DNA from: Triatoma infestans
Taxonomy: Eukaryota > Arthropoda > Insecta > Hemiptera > Reduviidae
Direction: 5' to 3'
Length of the DNA: 64,000 nt
Assembly (NCBI GenBank): GCA_011037195.1
Contig: JAAEAF010006643.1
Coordinates: forward strand, 1 to 64,000
Part shown: one piece after another, positions 37,671 to 47,800 of the stretch
How the letters are laid out: every line of letters starts with the position of its first letter
Position numbering within the stretch: the first letter of the stretch is position 1
The notes under the pieces: generated by a model
The model's input: only the letters and a program-made list of their open reading frames with translations
Databases searched by the model: none
What the model was told of the DNA's origin: nothing
Program-made: the position numbers and the translations under genes

Positions 37671-38307
37671 TATGACTACTGTATGAATATGACTGTCATT
37701 AACAGTATTTATTCCTTTCTTCTTACAACAATTTCCACGCCACCTTGCGGTACGTGCCTGGCGCGCTTCGCTTTGTTATTAGGTGAGCGATCACCAGGGT
37801 ATATGAGCTATTTAATAATTACAATCATTCATCAGTTAAAAATTAGGGATTCCAAGTTAATCTATTTTGGGTTTTACTTTCGTAACTCATTTCTCCTAGT
37901 TACACTATGACAAATGAGCTTATATTCTTTTTTTACAATTAAGCAACAATTACAATTTGGAAAATTTTTTTTTAAATGGAGTTTAAAACATTCTACATCT
38001 ATTTTTGGGATTTTAATTTATTTGCAAAGATGGCCAGAAGGCCACGTTTTTTCAACCAGTAAACACCCGTGCCTCTGCAAAAACGCGATGACTTCCGATT
38101 ATCCGGGGACATACGAAAAGCTTTAGCTAATTTGTATTCACAGTTATCGCACATTTGTTTATTGTATATGAAAAGAAATACCATTGAAAGAAAAACAGGA
38201 AGGTATAAATGTAAAATAATCAGATAAAAGTAAAATGTAAGGTATAAAGGAGAACTGTAAAAATTTGCCTGCAAGTGTATTAGAGCTCTGTACAATCTGC
38301 ACTGATA

Positions 38308-38508
38308 GCAGAGTGACCGTTAACGGCAAAATTTTTGATTTCCTCTTGTATATGTGTGTGTGAGATTTTCAAAATCAAAAGTGGGGGTAGTGTGCAAAGA
38401 GAAAATTATAGCAGACTGACCGTTAACGGCTAATATTTTGATTTCCTTTTGTATGTGTGTGTGAGATTTCCATGTTCCACAGTGGGGGTAGTGTGCAAAG
38501 ATGAAATT
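38308..38508. repeat. Two-copy tandem repeat of about 102 bp inside the Tc1-like element
   Basis: Both units begin GCAGA(G/C)TGACCGTTAACGGC and end AGTGGGGGTAGTGTGCAAAG. Confidence 0.85.
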
Positions 38509-39692
38509 AAAAGAAATAAAATAAAAAACATGAACATATTTTGTTTACTTGAAATAACTGCTTTTATTAGGGCCCCCCAAAAAAAATAAATAGCGAAAAG
38601 TGGAAATTAAAGTGACACATATAATAGGAAAAGAAATCGATATTTGTATAATCGGAAGAATGAAGGCAGCATGTGAATGTAAGAAGAGTGGGAGTGAGAA
38701 GGTTACTGTATCTAGTGGTCGGCCATATTGGGGGCACTAAACTAAATAATTACCAAAAATTTTTGTAACCTACAAAAATTCAGTACACTTACTTACTGGA
38801 CATTCCCCGTAATAGATTACATTATATAATAATATTTTTATATTTATTTAATAGATTTCTTTCTAGAAATACAATCATTTAAAGTTTTACTGTTAATTCA
38901 GAATTTAACTACAATTTTTCATTGATAAAGGCACAAAAAATATTGACTATTTTACAAAAACCTTCATTTTTACAAAACAACTCTTTATAATTATCAATTA
39001 TCTTTAAAAGAAAGACAAAACAAAGGAAACTCTGAACAGTTAGTAATAAGGCAATTTTTTTTTATTTATCCTTGTTTAATTTTCCTTGTATCCTTGTTTT
39101 TTATTTAATTTTTTATTTGCCTTGTTTATCTGTTTTTGTTTTTTTTCTAAACACAGCCCCATAAAACGGACGTTACACCTAATTGACTCCAGGACATGAA
39201 GTTTTATCGAGTGTTCTGAATAACTGACATATAAGTATCATAAGTTGATATATAAGTATTGATTATAATATGGTGCCAATGAATAGATATTTCTAACTTG
39301 TTAACACTAATTTTTGAGGTTGGAGAAGGAGTTAAAATTCAAATATCGAATGTTTCAATGAATTAGTGCAGTTATTGCAGTTGATTTTATATACAAGTTG
39401 TTTATTTGTTGTATGTAAGTTTCTTCATTTCGCCACTATCCTTCTGTTACAACGCCTTCATTTTCTCTGTCAAATCTGCACTGGTTGCATAAAAGTTATT
39501 GGTGGATACGCGAGTCATCAAGAAATTATGCAGAGCCATATTGCCAAAACCACTGTTGTAGTTTTGTCAGGCCTCAATTCAATTTGATTTCGCAAAACTT
39601 TAAATCGAGTTGAAATAATTCCAAACTGACACATTCTCAGTTTTTTCACATACATCTTTCCCGTGAAAGCCTGTAATTAAAAATTCTTTCTG

Positions 39693-39786
39693 AACCTTCC
39701 AGATTTTTCTGTGAACAGAGCTTTAGTGTGCAACGCCTCAACCTTCCAGATTTTTCTGTGAACAGAGCTTTAGTGTGCAACGCCTC
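39693..39786. repeat. Perfect 47-bp tandem duplication
   Basis: AACCTTCCAGATTTTTCTGT through CAACGCCTC occurs twice head-to-tail without a mismatch (39693-39739, 39740-39786). Confidence 0.95.
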
Positions 39787-39831
39787 ATGGCTTATAGGGT
39801 CTGAATCATAGTGATGGAATTAAAAGCTGCT

Positions 39832-39900
39832 GTATATATATATATATGCACAACACACACTCACACAAACACGCATACTCTCACAAACACACACACAACT
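39832..39900. repeat. TA/CA-rich microsatellite
   Basis: (TA)n followed by impure (CA)n repeats such as ACACACACTCACACAAACAC. Confidence 0.9.
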
Positions 39901-40514
39901 AATATTCATTATATTAATACAATTTATTTTTACAGGAAATACCAAATCTGGAAATAGTAGATTCCCAACCTTCATATGCATTAAAGAGGAAGCAGAATAG
40001 CAGTGAAAATGAGAGCGAGGAGAAATTAAAAACAAAAAAAAATAACCCTCAATATGGTTATGAACAATGCACAAGTCTACTGATTCAAAGCAGGTTTCGG
40101 GGGACAATATTGCCGATAAGTGAGGAGGTTGTTACACTAAATTGTCTCATTTAGTGTATACATACTCAGGTGCCCCGGCTGAACTACAATGGAGACGGGC
40201 TGGGTTCTAGCCAAATTGATTGATTATTCGGCTCAATTACTTTATTCTAATAAGAATGTCAAATATCATTTTTTTATGCAATTATGGTCATTTAAAAAGA
40301 ATATCAAATAGATAATCTTAAATCTATTTTTTGAAATAATTCGTTAAATTCTATTAATACTTTAATTATGTTCAGTTCTATCGTTCTATGTATATATTAC
40401 ATTAATTCAAAAAATAATGTTATATCTTTTATGGTGGGGGCGGGTAGATTGAAAATGTGCGCGATCGTAAAGACCTTTCTGATTAACCTATCCGGTAAAC
40501 AACATTAATGCTAT

Positions 40515-41190
40515 TTAATGTACAGTTAGTGACAGTCTTATTCATACAGTAGTCATAACAGTATGTGCATATGTTTGCTACAGTACATGTACTTTTTTTT
40601 ACCAACTTTATATTAAATATATTTGGCACAATTAGCTACTTGCTACTTATTTTAGGATTTTCTTTCACTTTCTTACTAGGATTCGTATATCATAATCACT
40701 GGTAACAAGGCTTCTATTTATTAATTTTCCTATTTCACGCAAACTTTTTCCTCTTTGCCAATTTTCAATTATGATTTTACGAATTTCACTACTCGTGTCT
40801 TTACCTCTTCCCATTTTCACTTTTAAATACAAATTAGACCCATCAAAAATGGTAGAAAACATTAAACTGAATGTAATTTGACCAATGAATATCTTTAGAG
40901 ATGAAATAGTAAGCAATTATTAGAGAATGAATGAGTATATGTAGTGTGTATGAATACGAAGGTCGCATCAGTTTATTACTTTGTTTTAGATATTTATATT
41001 ATTCTAATAAATTTCTTTAGATAAAGCAAATGTTACTGTTTTGTAGCAAGCAGGTAATTCTGCCAAATGTATTTCATATAAAATTAGTAAAAAAAAAAAA
41101 AATACATGTACCTTATACATTATGCACATATGTTCATTATGACTACTGCATGAATATGACTGTCATTAACTGTATGTTTTTTACTCAAAA
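40515..41190 (-). mobile_element. Second, rearranged copy of the Tc1-like element
   Basis: From 40916 down to 40665 the minus strand encodes MGRGKDTSSEIRKIIIENWQ and RGKSLREIGKLIN, close to the HTH at 37320. The upstream 5' region continues to 41190 and matches 37450-36970 reversed. However, 40540-40650 matches 36975-37100 in the forward direction. The copy is therefore folded back on itself at about 40655. Confidence 0.75.
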
Positions 41191-41194
41191 ATAA

Positions 41195-41425
41195 CTATGT
41201 ATGTTTAATACTATGCTGGATTTTTATGTTTATTCTATATTAACATTAGTGATTGTTTAGTATACTTTAGTTTTTTACTTAATCCAATTTTGATATAATT
41301 ACTTTAATTATTACCGATTGTTTAATACTATTTAATGTATGTTTTTTAACATGTACACAAAAAATAACTACGTATGTTTTATACTATGCTGGTTTTTTTA
41401 GGTTTATTCTATATTAACATCATGA
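41195..41425. repeat. Imperfect direct repeat, about 160-bp period
   Basis: TATGTTTAATACTATGCTGG ... TTTATTCTATATTAACAT at about 41200 recurs at about 41362 (TATGTTTTATACTATGCTGG). Confidence 0.75.
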
Positions 41426-41647
41426 TTTCATCTAGACTAGCGCATAATTGCAATTTTCAAACTTGTTTTTTTTTTACTTGTATTTTTTTTAACTAGATTT
41501 TCTATTTGATTTTTTTTTAAATATGTGCATTTTTACTTGTAGCTTTTGTAAACTTGGTCTTTTTACTTGTACTTTTTTCTAAAACTTGTTTTTTTTGGGG
41601 GTGGTATAAAAAGACATAATGTTCATTTTGTTCATTTTATCTAAATT

Positions 41648-41712
41648 ATTTTTGGAATACCGTTCGAATTTGTTTCTTTATGGAATACACAAGGACAATC
41701 CATAGATCTCAT
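41648..41712 (-). pseudogene. BIR-like fragment (C-terminal tail only)
   Basis: The minus strand reads DCPCVFHKET, the same tail found in the BIR-like ORF at 42664-42820 (DYPCVFHKEA). It marks a second copy of the same coding element. Confidence 0.5.
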
Positions 41713-41729
41713 CTCTTTACTTGTATATA

Positions 41730-42116
41730 TATTTTTTTTTACTAAAAAATATTTTTAAACTTGGTTTGTTTATTTGTATTTTTTCATGTTCTTGAAGTAC
41801 CTTACTACTATGTTGTATACTCTTACTTACATACATTATACTGTATATTGTATGGGAAGAAAAAATGAAAAGAAATTTTCTAAATGTAATTTTTTTTAAT
41901 ATAATTATTTACTTTATCAATTTAACAATTACTTATTTACAAACATCTTTTATACAAATATAATACATATAAAATTAAGTTTTTCACAATACATTTGAAA
42001 TAAATATCCAGTGTAAAAGAGCAAATACATGAAAATGGGTGCACATCGTCGAAGTCTTGTTATAAAGAAGATACTAAGTACTATCGTTTAATGGTCTTAA
42101 TTGGGAAATTTGAGGA
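41730..42116 (+). repeat. Duplicated block, copy 1
   Basis: Shares ACTTGGTTTGTTTATTTGTA, TGTATGGGAAGAAAAAATGA, AGAGCAAATACATGAAAATG and CTTAATTGGGAAATTTG with 43420-43726, in the same order and orientation. No coding potential recognised. In both copies a BIR-like tail lies just upstream. Confidence 0.85.
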
Positions 42117-42507
42117 CAATCGAATTCTTGTAGAATAGCATTTAATTCCACATAGTCCACCTCTCCTTATATCTAGTTTCTTCCTTCCTCATTTCTAGTT
42201 AACCATGAAAATTTTTTTAGAATAACGTTTTATCCTTATCTTTTGTCGCAGGAAATTGTGGTTAATATAGAAATAAACAATTTGGTTTTTGTTAATTTTT
42301 ATTTAATTTTCTTACAACAAAAAGAGTTTAATATCTGCGCACGAGACCGTTCAATGGAATATATTCCATAAGCATGTCGTGAATTATAAAACGAAATGCA
42401 ATACAAGTTTTTTCCAATTAATCTGGTTCATATATTAAGTCGCGCTTGCGCGATGTGCACTAGTATACATGTGTTTGTGTACATCAAATATCTGTAAAAG
42501 TATGAAA

Positions 42508-42663
42508 TTGAAGAAGCAGAATATAGTATTACCTATTATCAATAATGATTCAAAATTGGAACTAGTAAGAAGAAAGTTATTTAGCCCACTTTTACCAAAA
42601 ATCATTAGGTGTTTAATATGTAGTCCCAGTAATTGTGGCAAAACATTTAACTTTAATTATTGA
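42508..42663 (+). pseudogene. P-loop ATPase-like fragment
   Basis: A 51-codon frame ends LLPKIIRCLICSPSNCGKTF and a stop. S-P-S-N-C-G-K-T is a Walker A-type loop (usual first residue G). Its setting after R-C-L-I-C resembles the start of A32/packaging-type ATPases found in virus-like DNA elements. Only the N-terminus survives. It is tail-to-tail with the BIR-like frame. The family identification is from memory of the pattern and is tentative. Confidence 0.4.
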
Positions 42664-42822
42664 ACCGAATGTTGCCTCTTTATGGAATACACAAGGGTAA
42701 TCCATAATTTTAGTTACATCTACGACAATATTACAATATACACATTGTATAGTATTCTTTCTAGTATATCTAAAACCATTATATGCTAATATTTCTTTAC
42801 TGGCACAATTATTATAACATCG

Positions 42823-43058
42823 CAGGGAAGGGATTAGCTCAGTGGTAGCGCGCTGGACTAGTAACGCGGAGATCACGGGTTCGAATCCAGCCGTGCTACC
42901 CTTAGATTTTCTCTTCCTAGGAGCCCCTACAGCTCACTGTCCGGTGATGACAGGTGTTGTCTGTAACGGGAGAACACTGCCGGAGGCCGCTGCACTGAGA
43001 AGGCTCGGGCGCAAATGACCACAGATGTTAAGACGCCTTAAATAAAAAAAAAAAAAAA
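42823..43058 (+). mobile_element. Full-length tRNA-derived SINE with 10-bp target duplication
   Basis: The head contains a pol III A box (TAGCTCAGTGG, 42835-42845) and B box (GGTTCGAATCC, 42878-42888). The tRNA-unrelated body includes GCTCACTGTCCGGTGATGAC and GGAGAACACTGCCGGAGGCC, and a poly(A) tail ends it. TATAACATCG flanks both sides (42813-42822, 43059-43068), an exact duplication, so this is a fairly recent insertion. Confidence 0.93.
42835..42888 (+). promoter_or_regulatory. Internal RNA polymerase III promoter of the SINE
   Basis: A and B boxes 33 bases apart, spacing as in tRNA genes. The anticodon arm does not pair properly, so this is not a functional tRNA. Confidence 0.8.
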
Positions 43059-43419
43059 TATAACATCGGTTAAAAGTATTAAGTCTAGTTTGATGATTGA
43101 AAAATCAAGTTTTGCCCAATAAACTAATCTGTTTACATACTGATATGAACAGGCAAAATATGTATTATGATGAAAATTACATTTAATTATTGCCTAATAT
43201 CTGGCAGCCATCTAATGGAAGTAGATCTAAAATCTTGTAAATCATATACAGGTTTATTTAATTTCCTCTCTAAAAATAAACATTTTTCAATAGCTTTTGA
43301 GAATAAATAGCTACAGTGAGCAGTGTATGTTTAAAAATTGTTTCAAATTGGCCATATTCAAGTTTACTACCACAAAAAAAAGTTTTACTTTATTTTTGTG
43401 TATATATATTTATCTGTAT

Positions 43420-43726
43420 ATATTTTTTATTTTACTAAAAATATTTTTAAACTTGGTTTGTTTATTTGTATTTTTTCATGTTCTTGAAGTACTTTACTTA
43501 TGTACATACATTGTATTGTATGGGAAGAAAAAATGAAAACGAAATTTTCTAAATGTATTTTTTTTTAAATATAATTATTTACATTATCAATTTAACAATT
43601 ACTTATATACAAACAAAGTTTTTTATCCAGTGTGAAAGAGCAAATACATGAAAATGAATACACATCGTCGGAGTCTTGAAGACACTGAGTACCATCGTTT
43701 AATAGTCTTAATTGGGAAATTTGCAG
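43420..43726 (+). repeat. Duplicated block, copy 2
   Basis: Direct partner of 41730-42116, about 1.7 kb downstream. Differs by small deletions and substitutions. Confidence 0.85.
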
Positions 43727-44273
43727 GACTATGGAGGCTATGAAAAAAACAACAATATATTAAAAGGGTAGCAACTAAATATCTACATTAGTATAAAGCG
43801 TAAAACCATACCTCCAACTTCTGCATATTACCCCCACATTCGGGCCACATCTCCAGTAACATCACTGGCACTGAGGGTACATAGAGAAAAATGGTAAATC
43901 GCTGAGCCTTTAAAGTAATAATGCACAAAAATAGGAATTTGTTTAAAAATGGAGTGGAATCTAAAGAGATACATAGTTGTGGTGGTTGAACCAGGCTACC
44001 AGGCTCAGATACTTCAAAAATATATTTTAAACATACTAGACCATTTTTGAATATGCAATAAATATATATTTCAAGTAACATTTTAGTCTGTTTAGTAGAA
44101 GATTTTAATTTTGTACCACCCAAAAATTATGCCCAGATGCAGTTTAGATTGCTCATTTTTGGAGAAAAAAATCGCTTGCGCAGTTCCTGAAGGCATGTAA
44201 ACAATGTTAATTCATTCTTCATGTGACTTCCTACACCTCAACATCGCGCTAACCGGTTTCGGAACTTTAAAAA

Positions 44274-44602
44274 ATGGCTGTATTCTGTTGTGATAAATGT
44301 GGAAAATCATTCACTTTAAAGAACAATCTCTATCGTCACCAAAAATACTGTGATGGCAATGCAGATTATATCTGTAAAGTTTGTAAAGAAGTATTTCCGA
44401 ATAGGTATATTGGAAGGAGGCATGAAACATTCTGTATTGAACAACCACCTTGCAAAATAGCACGATATGATAAGTCGTCTCTACTAAGAATTGTCCAGAA
44501 CCAACCAAGAAACACCTTCTAAAACGCATATCTGAGGAATATGAAACTGCATGTCAAGGAAGGATTAAATCATATTTTCTACATTCAATAGAATTTAAAG
44601 AT
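44274..44602 (+). pseudogene. Small C2H2 zinc-finger protein, frameshifted and truncated by a MITE
   Basis: The frame from 44274 encodes CDKCGKSFTLKNNLYRHQKY(C) and CKVCKEVFPNRYIGRRHETF(C), two C2H2/C2HC fingers at residues 6-28 and 33-53. A stop at 44520 is bypassed by a +1-type frame change, after which LLKRISEEYETACQGRIKSY reads on. The MITE starts about 25 codons later. Small zinc-finger proteins of this build occur in insect virus-like repeats, but this assignment is an inference. Confidence 0.5.
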
Positions 44603-44604
44603 TT

Positions 44605-44986
44605 GGTAATTATTTACAAGCGTGCCCCCAAGATGGACGACAACTAGCTACAGTAACCTGCTCACTCACACTCTTATTACACTCACATTTCTGATTTATT
44701 TATTCATTCACATTTCCTCATTTATTTAACATTTTCATTCATTTTAAAAAGTATCAGACTAAATATAAGTAAAAACTACGAAACACAATCAGAGTTTAAC
44801 TTCAAACATTGTCCCAAGAATTTGTAGGTTTGAATTAGCGAACCCTAGCTAATTAATATGTCATTTAAAATAACTTTAATTCAGTGATAAATATTAAACA
44901 AGAGGGATTATATGTGATTGGTCTTGTGACCAGGTTACTGTAGCTAGTTGTCCTCCATCTTAGGGACACGCTTGTATATAATAACC
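44605..44986 (+). mobile_element. MITE with Tc1-like inverted ends
   Basis: The left end GGTAATTATTTACAAGCGTG, then CCCCCAAGATGGACGACAAC, is matched by the reverse complement of 44986 downward (GGTTATTATATACAAGCGTG). The ends resemble those of the Tc1-like element at 36820 (GTGCCCCCAAxATGGxCGAC). It is 382 bp with no coding sequence. It truncates the zinc-finger frame. Confidence 0.85.
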
Positions 44987-44989
44987 GGA

Positions 44990-45790
44990 TTTAGTTCGCG
45001 TCACCTTGGAGGCCAAGCGATCTGGCCTTCTCGACCTATACACCTGTCAGTGTAATGCCTATCTAATTATTCAGTTACATGCCTTCCATAGAGTGCTCGG
45101 GCACCATCGTGTTAGTACCACATTTGTTGCCGCTTCTGGACATATTAGATGTCTTCTAACATATCATGAATACTAGACTTCAATTCTAATTAACGGAGTA
45201 TTAAATGCCAGCCAGGTACTGCGGTGTTGAAACCGCGACCGTTCACGGCATATGGATTTTGTAGCGACCATAGATAGTTATTGATACCATCTGTCATGAA
45301 CTGAACCCAGAAAAAAAGTCTGGATCTTCAACAACCACATGTAGCAAGCATCAAAGCACAAAACTCCAAACGATGCCCATAATCTTCTGGTTCTAAAGCC
45401 TGAACCCGATGGATACGAAAGGGATGCAGTTCTTCTCAGTGTAGTGTCCGCCATACAAAGTTCGGTGGAAGGCGCAATTGCCTTGTAATATGTGTAGTAC
45501 ATATTCTGGGATAGTCAAAATCTGAGTTAATTATATTTTCTTCATTGCGAACATTACCTCCCCGGTGATTGCCATCATATCAGTGTTCAGTAGTTGTTCC
45601 TGTCTCTTGAAGCCTCTGGAATATAAGGCGAATACCCTATGTAAAGTTTGACGTCTATTCGGAAATCTCCGTTGGTATTCTCTTGATGCGGAAGAGCAAT
45701 ATCATCGCAGAAGCTGTAAATAATCAGCATATTCAACTGCACTAAAAGCACTCCATTTTCCTCCAAATTCTCCACTAATAGTAAATACTT
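44990..45790 (-). pseudogene. Tc1/mariner-type transposase relic with DUF4817-like N-terminus
   Basis: Read on the minus strand: REYQRRFPNRRQ near 45680-45640 (DUF4817 HTH), HPFRIHRVQALEPEDYGHRL near 45430-45370, a TDGINNY...NPYA block near 45290-45240, and MWYQHDGAR plus RCIGREGQIAWPPR near 45130-45010. These are the successive blocks of insect DDE transposases ending in the G-x-I-A-W-P-P-R-S-P-D-L motif. Several stops and frameshifts are present. It is a dead copy. Confidence 0.75.
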
Positions 45791-45929
45791 GTTGTTTATA
45801 GATGACTATGTGTGTTTTTTTTTTAACAATTGCTGACGATTCTGTTTTGTTTTCCATTAGTAATTAGATATAAATGCTAAAACTTTGAACAGTTGTAGAT
45901 AGAACCTATGTTCATATAAAATTTTTTAC

Positions 45930-46885
45930 TTAAAATGACTTCCCCAACAAGTGCATTATGAGACCGCCTTTTATGTATATGTTGCTACATTACAAATGAA
46001 TATAAACTTCTCATTGATATGCATTTTAAGATTGATTGCATTCAAACTTAACATCCCCAGACAGGAATTAGACTACACAACTCTCAGAAACCATCTCAGA
46101 TTGCTAACTTGTACAGATCGGAGGAAATTATTCGATTTGCTACTGGTCTATGATATTATCCATGGCCTAATAGACAGCTCTGAGTTACTATCCTCAGTGA
46201 CCTTCCAAGTCCCTGTCAAAAACGTTAGGCACCGCAATCTTTTCTTCATAAAATTTTATAGAAATCACTACTCCTACAATTCATCAATACCTCGATCATT
46301 AAGATTACTGAATAAACTTAGTTCCGAACTAGATATTTTTCATCTCTCCAGAATCCAGTTTAAAAACGCAGTTGCTGATTTTCTTCTATCCTTCAAGCAC
46401 AACATTCCATAAACTAAATCCCTCGCACCGTACCTTTTCTCTGTAATTATGAAATATTTATGATCAAATACTTGTATATACTTATATTTTTTCTTTGTTA
46501 TCTTAATATTTCAGGTTTGATTATGTTTTTTATTACTGAACTTTTACTTATTTGTTTTATATAAGTCTATTTGATGTATCCTTCCCTCTCATAAAGGTTG
46601 ATTTTCATTTTGTTATTTTATTTTTTCTCAATTTATATTAAAGAAAAGTCAATTCCAAATGCAATGTAAACTCTTCCTTGACTGATATACATTATCTGAT
46701 TAATAGATTATAAATATAAATATACTTATTTATATATATTAAATATTTTTTAGATTTTAAGTATTTTTTGATTCAAATGTTCCTTTAGAGTTATATTTAT
46801 ACTACTTGTTGATGTTAATAGCTGAAACTGAATATACTATGTACAAAGGATTTATAATCCGTTAAATAAATAAATAAATAAATAT
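45930..46885 (+). mobile_element. 5'-truncated LINE (CR1/jockey-like), C-terminus and 3' tail
   Basis: The frame 46040-46412 carries TLRNHLRLLTCTDRRKLFDL, LLVYDIIHGLIDSSELLSSV and RHRNLFFIKFYRNHYSYNSS, the conserved C-terminal segment beyond the reverse transcriptase of insect jockey/CR1 elements. It ends with a stop at 46412. A 3' UTR of about 450 bases ends in a (TAAA)n microsatellite at 46864-46882, the usual 3' end of such elements. Confidence 0.85.
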
Positions 46886-46889
46886 GTTA

Positions 46890-47612
46890 CTGTACAAGTT
46901 GAATGTACTTGTATAATAAATGTCCCTTATTTTATTCATAATAAAGATCTTTTAATTTCTCTCAAGTGAAGTTGATTAATTACAGTTTTTCTTTTAACTA
47001 TTTCCACAATAATAAACTACTCAATAGATAATTGATACTTTATTTATTTCTGAATTAAAAGAAAAAAGAAAGAAAAAAAAGCTTGATTTATTACAATAAT
47101 TATTTCAATGAAAATTGAAAATGAAAACAAAAATAATATTACATTACAATACAATAATAATTTAAAGTCAAAGTGGTATATAACGTTTTTAATTTACATT
47201 TCTTTTACATTTTCTGAAAACTTAGTACTAACAAGAATATATCAATATTCTGCATTCTTCTTATAAAATAAAAAGCATCATTCATTAATCCGATCCAATA
47301 AAATGGACCAGCAAGAATGATGGACATTATTCTTCAAAAAACTTGTTTAAGTTCCTTCAACAGGGGAAAATAATAAATCGGAACTTTTTATAACTAATTA
47401 TATAAGTTAAGCAAATAATTTTCCTTTTTCACATTTTCTTATCTTTTTTTTTTCAAGTACATGTCAAAATGTAATAAAAACACTTAAATGACAACATAAG
47501 AAGAAGAAATGGTCACAATTGTGCATTACTCTCAGTAATTACATTATACTTAGAGAATTATCATTATATTTTAATAAATAATAAAATTAACAATAAGAAT
47601 TATCCTCCTTTA
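46890..47612. other. 3' flank of the Z-disc gene
   Basis: AT-rich. It probably holds the 3' UTR of the minus-strand gene. Minus-strand AATAAA occurs at 47609-47614 (overlapping the stop) and near 47083-47088. No other feature. Confidence 0.4.
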
Positions 47613-47800
47613 TTAGAAATCTGAATAGGTAGGATTTGAATTGAAAGTTACAGGCCTATAATATGACATACTACTTTGCCATCCTCTTGGCGCCGTATTA
47701 AAGTTGTTCAATGAAGTATAATTGATACTTGGTTGAACTACAGGTGGCGGCGCTGACATAGGTGCTGCTAGTATTGGCTGGCAAGCAGCAGATTCTTCAG
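47613..47800 (-). CDS. Z-disc gene exon I (terminal)
   Basis: Encodes [20 protein letters not shown] then [18 protein letters not shown] and ends SNPTYSDF, stop TAA. Proline-rich segment followed by a W/Y-rich C-terminal motif. Acceptor TTTTCTAG. Confidence 0.88.

Larger units (their letters stand above)
36820..38754 (+). mobile_element. Tc1-like element with long inverted ends, inserted in mariner
   Basis: The left end GGTAATTATTTAGTTTAGTG, then CCCCCAATATGGCCGACCAC, is repeated as an exact reverse complement at 38754 downward. Homology of the two ends extends for at least 75 bases. The interior has an HTH transposase remnant at 37320-37670 and a 102-bp tandem duplication. A stretch at 37665-37710 is an inverted copy of 36965-37020, so the inside is rearranged. 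Confidence 0.85.
36128..38815 (+). mobile_element. Mariner element, split by a nested Tc1-like insertion
   Basis: The left end carries CCAGTAAGTAAGTGTACTGA at about 36138. The reverse complement of about 38789-38808 gives the same string, so these are the two inverted ends. Between them lie a mariner transposase remnant (36341-36770) and, starting at about 36820, a different element with its own inverted ends. Excluding the insert, only about 0.75 kb of mariner remains against the usual 1.3 kb. Confidence 0.8.
42664..43110 (-). pseudogene. BIR-domain (IAP-like) ORF, interrupted by a SINE
   Basis: On the minus strand, 42820-42690 shows the core of a baculovirus-IAP-repeat: a LAYNGFRYT segment, then Q-C-V-Y-C (the C-x-x-C zinc ligands) and F-H-K 17 residues later. 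The last cysteine ligand expected about seven residues after the histidine is absent. The upstream part of the domain continues on the far side of the SINE at 42823-43058, followed by an in-frame stop. BIR proteins inhibit caspases in animals and in some insect DNA viruses; whether this comes from a host gene or a viral or mobile element is open. It is broken in at least three ways. Confidence 0.6.

Noticed and set aside
38035..38295. Minus-strand frame with SPDNRKSSRFCRGTGVYWLK
   Set aside because: It lies inside the Tc1-like element's rearranged interior; no known transposase or host family was recognised.
41455..41780. T-rich ACTTG-containing series as a possible array
   Set aside because: The units are irregular in length and spacing; it is low-complexity sequence and not a CRISPR-like or satellite array.
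42830..42903. tRNA gene with A and B boxes
   Set aside because: The anticodon stem does not pair, and the sequence continues into a repeat body with poly(A) and a target duplication. It is the head of a SINE.
43788..44123. 111-codon minus-strand frame near the zinc-finger ORF
   Set aside because: It lacks a recognisable domain and has intron-like composition; it could belong to the virus-like debris but nothing supports it.
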